From NCBI GenBank assembly GCA_905183005.1, contig CAJJDO010000061.1:257338-321337 (forward strand): a stretch of 64,000 nt of DNA, in the 5' to 3' direction. Below the pieces are notes generated by a model. It was not told the DNA's origin. It saw only the letters and a program-made list of their open reading frames with translations, and did not search any database. Below, in pieces: positions 39,621 to 51,840 of this stretch (positions are counted from its first letter, which is position 1; each line of letters opens with the position of its first letter). A program made the translations under genes and the position numbers. The DNA comes from Paramecium pentaurelia. Taxonomy: Eukaryota > Ciliophora > Oligohymenophorea > Peniculida > Parameciidae.

Positions 39621-39680
39621 TTATGATCATTAATAAAATAGTATTATAACATTATAAATATTGTGTTTGACAAACATTCA

Positions 39681-41104
39681 TCAACTGAATATTTTAGTTC
39701 TAAATTTAGACTCAACTTTATGAATTTATTCATATTTTTTATCCAAATCACTATTTTTAATATATGAATTGGGATGAACAATATTATCAGATAAATATGT
39801 ATAATTATTTGTAGTAGTAAAATTACTATTTCTACTAGAATATTTGTTTTAATTGATTTAATGTGGTTTTGTGATTTCACCCTTTGATGATAATTGCATT
39901 GTTGATTAAGATTGAAATAAAGGAACTTTTAAATGTGCTTTAGCAGTTGTATTATATTGTAATATGATATCACCTGTTGATGATTTATTTGATTCAAATA
40001 AATATTGTCTATTTTTCATATAAGAATTTTTGTTTTAAGTAGATGAATTTTAATTATTACTTAAATATGAACTAGATTAAGTACTAATAAGAGGTTTATT
40101 TACAGCTTTAGGAGTAAGAGTCATAATCTAAGATACAGTAGCTGATATTTTTTATGCTGATTCTCCAGTCAAAGCTTAGAGTTATTAAGACCATATATTT
40201 AATAATCCAGCCTTTTTTCTTAGAAAGGCTACACAAGACAAGGCTAATATAGTTTGATCATTTGAAAAATAAATTTAATCATCTACTTATTTAACTGATT
40301 TTACCTCTTATCACAGAATAAGCAGTTTCAATATATTTGTTTTCGACTTCATTTACATAGTTATTAATTTACTAATCATTTAGATCTCTCAATTTTATAT
40401 GATTTAGTTTTTGTTCCTTGTTTTCCTTTTATTATGGTGGTTGAGAGAGACTGTCATCATCATCAATAACACCAAAGGAAAGTAGAGATTCAATTCTATC
40501 AAGGAGAGTTATTCTTTATAATTTCCAATTTAAGGATTCAATTAAAGCTTTTTCAGCATTGCAAAATTCTTAGGTTGTGAAGTTATTGATTTCAGGATGA
40601 GAAATCATGGAAGTATAGCGTTTGAGTTTACTAATAAAAGGTATTCTCTCATCAAGTTCTTAAGCTTTTGCTGCCAACATAAGAGCAGCAGCAGCATATA
40701 AGAATATCTATTTTTCATTCACATTAATTTTATTTAAAAAGTGATCAATATATGTAATTGCTAAAAAGGTAGTGTTTGTACTTAAGTTTAATCTTTCAGA
40801 TGCTTATTCTAAAAAATCAATTATTGGCAACCTGGCAATTTAATGTTAAGTTATTTTCAAAGGAGCCAAGATGTTGCCCAATATCTTTAAGGGATTGAAA
40901 AAGGTATTATACTTCATTTTGATTGTTTTGAAGACTCTTGTGGTTGACTTTAATTTAAAACAACTCCATTACACTATTGATAAATATGCCACATTATTGA
41001 CAAATCAATTTTTCAGAATGCATCTATCTAGTAGTATGATTGCAACCAAATATTTCCAAATATTATGCATCATAATTATACTCTTGTTGTTCTGTCTAAT
41101 TCAT
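39681..41104 (-). CDS. Cyclin-box protein
   Basis: The ATG is at 41104 and the TGA at 39683-39681. A 28-nt intron ending AAG (40885-40912) and a 22-nt intron near 40290-40310 leave 457 residues. The cyclin box is recognisable: PIIDFLEQASERLNLS, ITYIDHFLNK, YAAAALMLAAKAQELDERIP, then NAEKALIESLNWKL. The N-terminal 60 residues include a CxxC pair (LICQQCG). The C-terminal 170 residues are Ser/Thr/Asn-rich and low in complexity. It probably binds and activates a cyclin-dependent kinase, but the subtype is not clear. Confidence 0.83.
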
Positions 41105-42234
41105 ATACGTTAAATTTTATTTTTAATTAAATGGAAAATGCTAACTTAAAACAACATACATTACTACCTTTAAATTAGGAAAACCAAAATTAGATCAAAA
41201 ATCTATGATAAAAGAATACTATTCAAATACTAAATAGAAAAAAAATTTATCCTAAGACAAGTAATATATAGAAATATAAAACTAATCTTTGATGTAAGAA
41301 AAAGGAAAGAAATTTGCTGTGAATGCTTTATTATTATTCTAATCTATAAAATGGATTCAATTTATAAATATATTGATATGATAGTCTTATAAATAGTATT
41401 TTTCTTATTAGAGGTTCTTTAATATTACAACCTTTTAATAAAGAAATTTATGGATGAATTTTATAGATCATGATTTTCGACTTGATCGTGTAAATAATAT
41501 GAAATTAATTACAATGTTTTTAAAAAAGATTCATTGAGAAAGGAGATATAAAAAGAGAAAATTTTTATTTTTTATTTTTTAAATAAAAATATTGGGTTAA
41601 TATATTATATTGACTCACCCATTGCTTTTTTAAAAAATCTTACTCAGTTTATGAAATTTTATCTTTACAAAGCTACTTAGATTTGAATAATATATTTTTT
41701 ATTAAATTAATTGATTGTAATTATTAAAAAATTATTTGACTTTATTATGTAAATTTTATTGAACAAAAAATATATTATTTGCTTATTATAATTTCTTTCT
41801 TTTCTAATGTATTTTAATTAAATTTTTTTTTAATATAAATAAAATTTAAATAGAAAGTCTATTTTAAACAATTTAACTAATATGCAAAAGATTTATAAAA
41901 TAAGTTCTTTTATATTATCATGACAGTTTTCTAATTAACTGGTTAATAAAAAAGAGTAGAGAGTCGAATTGATTTAAACATTTGATATTATTTTATCAAT
42001 TTACTACAATAAAAATGATGGCATAATGATGATCATTTTATTGAAAATTAACTTAAACGAAGAAACGAAACTGAAATTGTGTAAATAGTGGATATATATA
42101 ATAATTTGTATTGCATGATGACTTAATAAATTTAAATGACATATTATTGTATTCATTTTTATATAACTTAAAGAAATAGTTATCATAAAAGTTCAGAATA
42201 CATATAGATGTTAAATAATTTAAATTATTGTTTA
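41105..42234. other. Long intergenic region
   Basis: This is 1.1 kb of very AT-rich sequence. A 25-codon frame at about 41131-41205 starting MENANLKQ ends quickly and has no continuation that a plausible intron would open. I therefore report no gene. The region holds the upstream sequence of the cyclin gene and the 3' side of the DHHC gene. Confidence 0.4.
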
Positions 42235-43966
42235 TCATACAATTAATTCAGTTTCCTTAAGCAAAGGTTTCTTTTAAGTTTTTAATGTAAATTTGAATTC
42301 ACTCTCGTTTGTCTCTATACTAGTGGAACTCTTTATTTGCTTTAATTATTATTCTTCACTAGCTTTTCTAGACTGATTTCTATTTATTCCTTGTTTTTCT
42401 AAATATCTTTCGTAAGTGGTTTGCCCTTTGATTAAATTATATATTTAAACTGTAAATAAAAACCTAAATCAAATAATTAATACATCACAGGCAATATAAA
42501 TAAGCAACCAAATATCATTGTATAGAAAAATGTTATCCATTAAAGTACATAATTTAATTCAACATCATTTTACTACTCTTTCAAGTTTAAAACTAATATT
42601 ATTGATATTATTGTACTTTAACATTGTACTACTATTTATAAAACAATGCTTAGTATTAAAGTAAATAGGAATGTTATGAATACATACTAATTCTTTTCAC
42701 CAACACAATTAGAGAGCCAAGGACAATGATGATCATATTTATTAACACACTTTTAACAAATTTCACAATGTCTTGATCTAGGTGGTTTCACATCTGAACA
42801 ATCTGGGCAGATTTAATCAACTTAGTAACCATCTAATAGATCCTTATAAATGTTAAATCACCCTACCATTAAGGTTTTATTTGAGCATGGTACGAATCCT
42901 GGATTTCTTTTAACTAGAATCCAAGTCAAAAGAAGAGTTATACTAAATGAACTGATGTACCAAGCCTAAAAAGATTCTAATTCTTGTTAAAATTATTAGA
43001 TATATGATACTTGGCAAAGTGAATAAAATAGTAATAAGAAATGAACTGCAATATAGAGAGAGATAAATAATCATTGATTTATAGTTTTTTTCTACTTTTG
43101 AATCTGGTTATCTTAAACCAAATCTCTCTGCTATTCCCATTTTATTTTCCTAATATTTTAATATAATCATGTACTATCATTGTTTATATAGATTCAAATC
43201 TAGATTCAATTGCTAAATCAAGTGCAGTTTTTCCACTTTTATCTTTAATTTTTCTATCTATTCCTTTGATAAGTAATTTTCTCACAATACGAGAATGACC
43301 TTATTAGGTTGCCATATGCAATGCAGTTTGTCCTTTGTCTTTTGTTTAAACATTCAATTTAGCACCCCAAGGAATTAGAAAATTCACCATTAATTAAGAG
43401 CCTAAAAAAGAAGCACAAATCAAAGGGGTTTAATGATTATTATCTAAAATGTCAATTGGAATATTTTAATTAATCCAAAATAACTAAATATTAATATTAA
43501 TTACACAAGTCTTAATATGATCACCCTAAACAGACATATGTAAAACAGATAATCCAGTAATATTTTTAATATCTGAATTAGCTCCAAATTATAGCAATAA
43601 CTTTATGATTTCCTAAATAAATTCTCTATATATATATATACTAGATTTCCTTTAAAGGATGCCATATGTAATGGAGTTAATCCATCCTTATTCTATAAAT
43701 TAATGAATTCAATCATTTGATTTTAATTTAATAAGTTAGAATCTCTACAATATGTTAGTGTAATTTCAATTAGTTTTGTATTGTTATGGAGACATGCAAA
43801 ATGTAGAACTTTTAGATTTCTTATCACTAAATTACCAATTACCTGTAAATTACTTTTAGGTTTGAAATTTATGTATAGGTATGTTTAAATCAACCTAAAA
43901 AACTTCTTCTATTTACTTATCATGATTATCATGATATAATTTAAGAATTTCTTTCTGTTTCTCCAT
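42235..43966 (-). CDS. Ankyrin-repeat DHHC palmitoyltransferase
   Basis: The ATG is at 43966 and the TGA at 42237-42235. Six introns (43895-43916, 43613-43641, 43150-43174, 42977-43010, 42843-42866, 42464-42483) leave 525 residues. The first 270 residues are ankyrin repeats (DGLTPLHMASFKG, GQTALHMATQQGH, GKTALDLA). Four membrane spans flank a cysteine-rich domain ending in YDHHCPWLSNCVG. The TTxE-type motif reads QTTYERY. This is the architecture of ZDHHC13/17, which attach palmitate to cysteines and use ankyrins to select substrates. The catalytic DHHC is intact. Intron 5 carries an in-frame TGA and ends AAG; intron 6 is only 20 nt. Confidence 0.9.
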
Positions 43967-44390
43967 TTAATTAACAAAGTTCAGAATAATTTAATTATTG
44001 ATTTTATTTAAAATTATTTTACTACCAACTTTCAATTGCTTATTCTCTGAAATGTAATAAACATCATTAAGAATTTGAAATTGTATAAAAAACTATTGTA
44101 AAGAATAATATCTAATTTAGTAATGTATTATATTTTTATTCAGAAATGTAAAGTTTTAAATATGTTTCTTATAATATTATTGAATAAGAATTTATTTTTA
44201 TAATTTAATGATTCAATATTCATTACTATGCTTCAATTTATATTTTATCAAATTTCTGATAAACTATATATTTTTAATTTATATTTAAGATGGATTAGTG
44301 AATATAATTATTTGTAATTGTATTATTTTGATGCGATTAAGAAGTTTCCAATTTAAACTATTAATTAAAACTTAAATTATAAATAAATAT
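43967..44390. promoter_or_regulatory. Shared upstream region of divergent genes
   Basis: About 425 bases lie between the divergent starts of the ankyrin-DHHC gene and the histidine kinase gene. It is AT-rich and no specific motif is recognised. Confidence 0.4.
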
Positions 44391-46717
44391 ATGATGAAAA
44401 TATTCAAAATACCATTTGAAGGAATTATAGCTATAGTACTTACTCCTTTGTTGGATTTTGAAATAAGAGAGATGACAATTTTATTAAGCATAATGAGTTT
44501 TGTTTAAGTGGCTGTGCTTTTCTCTTATAAATTAAATGAAAAAAGGTATTTACAAATGAATCTAAGTTATACTATATGTTTAGCCATATTTTTTGTGGAA
44601 TGTGCTGTGAAACTTTAAAATTTCAGTATTTTTATACTCTATTTCATCTGTATTGAGATAGGACAAGAAAGATCAAATAAAGGATTGTTGTAAAAACTAA
44701 CTATTTTTATGAATTTTTATGCTTTAATAAGAGTGTGTAATTGGAAATCATATGATTTATATTCATTTATTGGAGGAATTTTAATGCTCTTATTACATTT
44801 ATATATATTGTGGTCTAATCAATAAAAATATGACATAGATCCTTAAGCATCATATATTAAATCATATGAGAAATCAATTTTGAATATTGTACAAACTCCT
44901 GAAAATAAAAAATAATAATTCCATTCATCAGCAACAAGTTTGTAATAAGAATTGTAAGAATGTTTCCATTTCTTTAATTTAATACCAGATTCTTTGGTCT
45001 TATTAACAGCTTAAAATTTAGCTATTCATTTTTGTAATTCAGCAACATTGGAATTATTTAAGATCAGTGATAAATCTAATTTTAAAACTTGTTTAGAATA
45101 ATTATCTGATGTTGTATCTACTTAGGCTAAACCAGATATTAGAGATCCAAGAGATTCATTTCCATCTTTTTAGAGTTTTTAATAAACTTTCCAGTAAGGC
45201 AAATTTTCTAATAATCGTTATTCTAAAGAAGAAATAGAATTAAATGTAATTGATTTTCATTTAAATAGTAAATTCTTTGTGATTTGAGGAATATTAAACC
45301 AAATAAAAGATTTTTTTAGATCTTAAAGAATAGTCCTCATAATACAGTTTTTATTGGAAGTTATTTAGGAAATTGGTATGAAAAAGAAGGTTGTTTAGAT
45401 TTGGAATAGCCAAGAAAAAGATTATTAGAAATCAATGCTCATGCAATTTTGGTTGATGAGAAATTAATGATTTTACTATAAATAAGAGATGTAACCCATA
45501 GAGATTATATAAAATTGATGAAAAAATAATATCAAGTTAAATCAAATATAATCTCATTTGTTAGTCATGAATATAGAACTCCTCTTAATTCTATTATTTA
45601 ATTTATCTCTGCTTTATAAGATGAAAGAGACCCTAATGTTTAAAGTAAGTACATCAAAATTTCTTTATTAAATTGTAAGTATTTACTTAACCTATCAAAT
45701 GATTTATTAGATTTTGCATAATTGAAAGTAGGTAAATTTTCAATAAATCCTGTATAAATGGATCTAAAAAAATTGATTGAAGAATGCATGGAATTATTTA
45801 AATTAGAAGCTAATTTAAAAAAGATTAATTTGACATTAAATTATCGAAATAGTACTCCAAGATTATTAAATAATGATCCAAATAGAATTCGATAAATTAT
45901 AATCAATCTTCTTGGAAATGCTTTCAAATACACTTTATAAGGATATATAGAAATTCGAGTGTCTAATTATCATAACAGTTCTTTAAAAATAGAGGTTCAT
46001 GACACAGGATTAGGAATTAAAGAAGAACATAAGGAAAGACTCATATAAGCATTTGCTAAAGTTGAAGATTCAGAAAGTAAAAAGTTAAATCCATAAGGAG
46101 TTGGATTAGGGTTAATGATTAGTAATATGATTGCTAGAAATTTGAGTTTTAATGAAAAAGGATTACAATTTCAATCATAATATTAAATTGGTTCTTCCTT
46201 CTGGTTTTATATTGCAAAGAATATATAAGAATCAGATATTTTAGAAGAATCAGAAGATATAGATGAAGAAAGCCCAGAAAGAAGATAATCATTATGGAGA
46301 TACAATAATATCAAGACTTAACATATAAATAAATGTTAATGTGCTAATATTTTAATTGTTGATGATAATGCTTTCAATATAGAAGTTCTTAAATTCTTAA
46401 TTTTAAAGATTGATTAATCTCTTAAATTAGAATACTCTTTAGATGGCCATACTGCTATCTAAATGGTAAAATCTAATAGATGTAATAAATGCAATGGTTA
46501 TAAATTAATATTTATGGACATTGATATGCCTACAATGAATGGCATATAAGCCACTTCTATAATTAAGAAATAATATCCAAAAATTCAAATTATTGGTTGT
46601 TCAGCCTATGCAAAATAAGAGGAAGAAAATTTAGCAATTTAAAATGGAATGGATGGATATTTAGTTAAACCAGTATAAATTGAATAGCTTAAAAATTATT
46701 TAAAACTAGAACTTTGA
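44391..46717 (+). CDS. Membrane hybrid histidine kinase
   Basis: The ATG is at 44391 and the TGA at 46715-46717. One 23-nt intron (45246-45268) leaves 767 residues. About five or six N-terminal hydrophobic segments (residues 8-150) are followed by a PAS-like linker. The kinase core has an H-box (FVSHEYRTPLNSI), N-box (IIINLLGNAFKYT), G1 (HDTGLGI) and G2 (GVGLGLMIS). A C-terminal receiver has IVDDNAFN, phospho-acceptor Asp in FMDIDMP, GCSAYA and LVKP. His, Asp and Lys are all in place, so autophosphorylation followed by transfer to the receiver is expected. Two-component hybrids occur in ciliates, and the intron and Gln codons show this is a native gene. Confidence 0.9.
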
Positions 46718-46904
46718 TAATTATTATTATTTTCGTTAAACATTCATGTATAAACTTTGCAAAATCTCCTTCTGAAATTAAGCTAGATTTATTATTTAAA
46801 TAGAATAATAAGAGTTATTGAAATTAAGATACAAAATTATTATTGATTATAATTAAGTAATTGAGTAATTGAGAATTTAAATTAAAACTTATATTTAAAT
46901 ATGA

Positions 46905-48048
46905 TCAAAATATGGGATTATTAGTTTCACAATTCATTCGTTTAATACTTTTGTTTACTATTTCTTCAAGTTTATTACGAAATTCATTATATTTGATAAC
47001 TTCCTTATCTTAAGGTGAAAATTTGGTGATACGATGTGTCATTATACTACATCTTTGTTTTATTTTCTTGGTACTTTGTTAATCAATATCATTTAAACTT
47101 GAGAGAACAGATTCATTTGGTGTTTGCTATTTAAATCCCTTAACATAATGACTATTATTAAAATCTAATTTGTAAGAAAATCTAATAGCCAAAATTATAA
47201 AAATTAAGATACTTTTTTAATCTCTTCAGCAGGTTCTGTGATTGTAATATTACCAGTATAAGCTCTTGTTAATTCTTTCAATAATTTAGATCTCTTTTCA
47301 CAATTTTATTTAGGATAGAAGGGAGTTGCCTTTTCTATATATTTAGGCTAAATATCAAAATATTCCTGTCTAACTAAGGGAATAGTATCATCAAAGACAT
47401 TCAATTCTTAAATGAGTGTATTGGGTGGTTTTTTTAATTGTAAAATATATTCTGCCATTTCGTAGTACATCATTTTATTTTTGACATCTTTCAATTAATA
47501 TTATGGAACTCTGCTTCTATACTGTTGTTCTGTTGAAAGAGAACGCAATTTAGTTAAAGTTTCTTATGAGTCCATTTCATTAAATGAATACTTTAGATCT
47601 AAGTCAGTATAAAATTATTTTAATTATTCCATTTTCTCTTGCTCTTCTTTATTTTAATCTTATATTTACCATTCAGAATCATTGCTATATTCTTCTCGCA
47701 TAGATTATTCATAATTCAATCTTCCTACCATCTACCAACTATTCTTATTTATTATTATTACCCATTTAATTGTTTAAGTTTGTCTATTTTTGTGTTGAAA
47801 ATCTTGAACCCAGGTGGTCCATGTTTTTGTTATGTAGAATCAATTTTGCAATGTTAACCTTTACAAAATTTTAATGCTTAATTTCTTTTCATTCCTGCTT
47901 ATCTGAGTCTGTCATAGATGATGGCATCTTGAGTTGAGAATTCACTAGCTCTTTCTGTAGGAAGAAAACGAGAACATTATTTGTAATATCCAAATTCACT
48001 GATTGTAAATTTATTATTTGATGATCCATTTGATTTTGGCGATTTCAT
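46905..48048 (-). CDS. Hypothetical protein, one exon junction unresolved
   Basis: The start is MKSPKSNG at 48048 and the end TGA 46907-46905. A clear 23-nt intron lies near residue 95 (GTAATAATAATAAATAAG...). The product is about 360 residues, hydrophilic, with short charged helical stretches (EEQEKMEQLKQFYTDLD) and Pro-containing segments (ILQLKKPPNTL). It has no recognised domain. A 31-nt AT-rich stretch at 47182-47212 looks like an intron but leaves the following exon out of frame. A 32-nt intron ending GAG slightly upstream restores the frame but removes a good-looking exon segment. The 3' structure is therefore uncertain. Confidence 0.55.
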
Positions 48049-48078
48049 TATTTAATTTAATAAAATTTATAAGTCATA

Positions 48079-49578
48079 TCAATTAAATTTGTTTTTATTT
48101 TCTTAAGCATAATCCCAAATCTCTTATTACTAACTAATATAATAATAAGTAAATTCTTTTTATTAAATCCCCATATATTTTGATATAATACCATCTTTTT
48201 TATTACAAAATTAATCTTTAGCTTTACTCAAATATTTATTGATCATATCCTTAATTGTTTAATGACTAATAATTATATATTGAAATACGTTTATTAATTT
48301 GGAACAACTTAGTGTAATTATTCATTAAGTTCTTCTATGAATTAAATTAAATGCTTAAAATAAATATCAGCATAATCAATAAATTCAATTATATTCATTA
48401 ATAACCAAATTTACTATTGATAATATTAATCCTAATTATAAATAAGATTAATTACAAATTTATCTTCTAAAGTATTAGTTTAGAAATCCAAATTTTTAGC
48501 ATAATCGAAAATACAATCATGAAGTTTTCTTTCAATTAATAAATAGGTTTTTTAACTTTCTTATTGTGCAATTATATCCTTAATTTTTTGTTATTTTTTT
48601 TGTTAAGCCTATAGACCTAAAAGTAATTTCTAACATTTAGCTTATTAATCATATAATTTTAGCATGTCTAACTATATTAATTCCAATTCCTCACATCTTT
48701 TGTTTGAATTAGTACCATTCCACCAATTCTTTAATTATCCAAATGATTAAATACTTTTATCTATTACTATTTATAGATTTTATGCCAAACCTCCTTTCAT
48801 ATTGAATTAACCTTACATTCTTTTATTCTCAAATTCCTATTAATCTCCTTCTTCGAAAAACTAATGTTAGATAAAATTTAATATTACATTTCTGACAGAA
48901 CTTGAAAGTATCAATTCTTAATGCATAGTTATAATATTTATAACATTCTACAACAATCTTTTTCTCTCTTCTACATCTTGGTTACTAAGTTTTCCCACTC
49001 TAATTCCAATAGGTAGTTGTGGTAATATGAGCCAAGGAAATCGAATTGTTAGTTCCTTCAACAAAAACTTGAAGTCATTATATCTTCTCTTTACTTTGAC
49101 AGTGTACCCTAATTAAGAAGATTTGGTTTCTATCTAATAATATAAAACATCATTATTTATTTCTATATGGTTGATTTCAGCCCTTAGATTCTACACTCAA
49201 TTAAATTACTTAAATACTTTTTCTGATTCTAAAGTAGGAAATCGTTATAGACTTAAATTAGAAATGTTGATTGACATTAAGAATGGTTTCGAATGATTTA
49301 TTTCCTTTCCATTTTCTTCTAAGATACCTTCTTTATTTTCATCTTCAAATATGGTATTATTATGTTGGCTTTTTCTATTTGTGAAAGTAAATGTACTATT
49401 TAGAAAGTAAGAGATTTTGATTTTGGGTTTCTTAAATGAACTTTTCTGGTTCTGAATCAGATTCATCAATTTATTCATCAGTTAAAATATTCATTAAAGT
49501 TGATTACTCGAAAACTGTAATGTTTGGTTTTTGCATTTGATAAGATTCATATTTCTATAAATTTATATGACTTTGCAT
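48079..49578 (-). CDS. PX-domain sorting nexin-like protein
   Basis: The ATG is at 49578 and the TGA at 48081-48079. Three introns (22, 27 and 23 nt) leave 475 residues. The 27-nt one contains an in-frame TGA that would truncate the protein if retained. The first 110 residues are acidic and low-complexity. A PX domain follows at about 125-240 (YTVKVKRRYNDFKFLL, then FPWLILPQLP), with the RRYNDF signature for phosphoinositide binding. The C-terminal 220 residues are helical (YDQQAKCQKLLLG, KTYLLIERKLHD), as in SNX-BAR proteins. I infer a role in endosomal membrane sorting. Confidence 0.82.
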
Positions 49579-49964
49579 TTTAAATTTAATATATAAAATA
49601 TATTAGTCAATATTATTAAAATTCTAGATTCATAGAGTACATATTGAGTTATTAAAATAAACATTAAATTATTAATACTAATTGAATAATTGATAGTATT
49701 TTTAAAATAAATTAAGTATAAAGATTATTGATATTAAATGAATAAAAGTATTAGTTTTATAGTATTTTTAAAAGGATAATATTAAAATATAATCACTTTC
49801 TTTTCAAAGTATCAAATTTAATTGATAATAGTATTTTTTTAATTATATTGTGTTAACTATAGTCATTATTAATTTATTTTGATTTGAAATGAGGTAAAGT
49901 GATATATATATTAAAAAAGAGTATCATTTATTTCATTTTTTTAATAAATTAAATTAGTCAATTT
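49579..49964. promoter_or_regulatory. Shared upstream region of divergent genes
   Basis: About 390 bases separate the divergent PX and TMEM33-like genes. The sequence is AT-rich with no identifiable motif. Confidence 0.35.
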
Positions 49965-50914
49965 ATGAATCAAGCAAAGCTAAGGCAATTTTAGAATTTT
50001 AATTTTGAAAACAATGTTGTTTGGAAGGATTTTATTAAAGAATTAGATCCTAAAATGTATATTGTAAATTCTAATAATAAGACCTAAAGAAAGATTTGAG
50101 AAGCTTAAGAAAATTTGGTATAGGGATAATATTGATCCAGAGTTTGATCCTGAATTTATTAGTAATACAAACTCACAATATACTCATCAGAATCATACTC
50201 ATACTGAAAAAGAAATTACTTCTGACTTATATTAATAAAGTAAACATGCTTTTCATATTAGCCCTTGTTTTTAAAATTCTTTTTGGTATAGAGAATTTTC
50301 TAAAATTGGCATTTATTGTAACTTCTTTCATCCCAATCGGCCCTAATACATAATTTGCTATGTTAGCCTGTATTTTGGGTTTGTATAGATAATGCAAATT
50401 TCCAACATGGACTACTGATTATGGAAAGTTAGTGCTAAAAAATGAATTTACTCAAAATCTATTGTTTCTATTTGGATATTTCTTTGTTTACTCTTTCAAG
50501 ACAGTATTTAATGTTCCATTGATTTTACACTTTGTTCTTGGTTTAGCTAGTTATGTGTTGAAAGTGCAAGGTCCAATTTATCAAAGTATAAATAAATATT
50601 TATTTTTAGAATTTAAAAGTTAAGTTGATTAGATAATTTCATTGTAAGAACAAATTTATAAACTAAAATACAGAATTGAAATAGCATTAGTTCCAGCAAG
50701 TTTTGTATTCCTATTATTAGGAAGGTCATCTCTATTTACCTTCATTTACTTTGCAAATTTTATTCGAATGAAATACTTATTAATTGATAAATTTTAAGTA
50801 GAATGCAAATATGTAAATTAAAAGTATTTGGAACCATACAAATCAAATCCAATATTAGATTTCATAATTTCAAAGGTCTAATAAATTCATTCATATTTGG
50901 TAAATTTTATATGA
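49965..50914 (+). CDS. TMEM33/Pom33-like ER membrane protein
   Basis: The ATG is at 49965 and the TGA at 50912-50914. Introns at 50057-50081 (ends AAG) and 50240-50261 leave 300 residues. After a basic N-terminus (RFEKLKKIWYRDNIDPEFDP) come hydrophobic segments (LVFKILFGIENFLKLAF, NLLFLFGYFFVYSF, LILHFVLGLASYVL, then SFVFLLLGRSSLFTF). The spacing and the segment QFAMLACILGLYRQCKFP resemble TMEM33/Pom33 proteins of the ER and nuclear envelope. Those shape ER tubules and help position pore complexes. The assignment rests on pattern and not on a sharp motif. Confidence 0.65.
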
Positions 50915-50985
50915 GTATACAATTTCATGTTAAAAAAATTAATATACATAAAAATTCTAAATATTATAATCAATTTTAAAATATT

Positions 50986-51402
50986 ATGTTGAAACTCAGA
51001 ATATTTCTTTGGAGATATAAGTAAAATAAATTACAAAAACAAACATTTATTGGATCTCTTAAACTTGCTAAATAGGAATCCAATATTTTACATAATCATT
51101 TCTTATAATTACAGTAAGTACCTGATGAATAGAAAGCTAAATGGAAATAAATTAATTTGAAGAAGGAAATGGAAGAATTAGTATTTAACATTAAAGCTAA
51201 AGCAAAATTGATTAAAATGCCCAATTTAAATAAATAACAAATTTTAGAAGCACTAAAATTATATAATCTTTCAATCTAAGCATTATTAGAAGGAAAAAGA
51301 GAAGTTGTATAAAATGATAAATTTGTATTTAAAGATGGACAATCCTTATAATAGAAAGTGGATAAAATTAAGGATTTTTTGATGAGAATTACAAATTAAT
51401 GA
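50986..51402 (+). CDS. Small basic hypothetical protein
   Basis: This is an uninterrupted frame of 139 codons from ATG 50986 to TGA 51400-51402. It starts MLKLRIFLWRYKQNK and continues with mixed charged helices (KKEMEELVFNIKAKAK, ILEALKLYNLSIQALLEGKRE). The basic, hydrophobic N-terminus could be a mitochondrial presequence. No family is recognised. It lies 71 bases downstream of the TMEM33-like gene on the same strand. Confidence 0.55.
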
Positions 51403-51840
51403 GTGTGTTTAATTATAACAATTATATTATTATTAAAATATAATCAATATTATTATTTTTAATTATCCTATAAGAAGAATTTAGTTTCAATATTTCCTTA
51501 TACTTTATTTGTTTATTTTATATTAATAATCAAGAGTAGATATAAGTTCTTAATTAAACTAAGGATTATAGTTTTTTTATTGTTAATATTGTTAATATTG
51601 ATAAAATTAAATTAAAATTAAGAATACTCTTTTATGTATTAAGATAGAATCTCTAAAATAGTAATAGTTATTATTTAATATATTTTTCATTATTAATATT
51701 ATAATAGAATAAAGGTAAATAAAATCATTATAACTCTAATTATAGGCATATTTATCAAACAAATTAGAACACTATATTGAAAGTTATTAAATAGAATTGA
51801 TTAATTATAACAATATAATAATATAAATTTATAATGCTAA
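51403..51840. other. Intergenic, convergent gene ends
   Basis: About 440 bases of extremely AT-rich sequence lie between two convergent stops. I see no coding pattern. Confidence 0.4.

Noticed and set aside
40974..41001. A 28-nt intron with a GTC donor in the cyclin gene
   Set aside because: A GTA...AAG intron at 40885-40912 joins the frames equally well, retains a sensible exon with a CxxC pair and has a normal donor.
41131..41205. Short frame starting MENANLKQ
   Set aside because: It ends at TGA after about 25 codons, with no donor site inside to extend it and no recognisable similarity.
42235..43966. Separate ankyrin and DHHC genes
   Set aside because: A 25-nt intron at 43150-43174 joins the two parts in frame, and the fused order matches known ankyrin-DHHC enzymes.
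44391..46717. Histidine kinase as bacterial contamination or recent transfer
   Set aside because: The gene uses TAA/TAG for Gln, contains a 23-nt spliceable intron and has the base composition of its neighbours.
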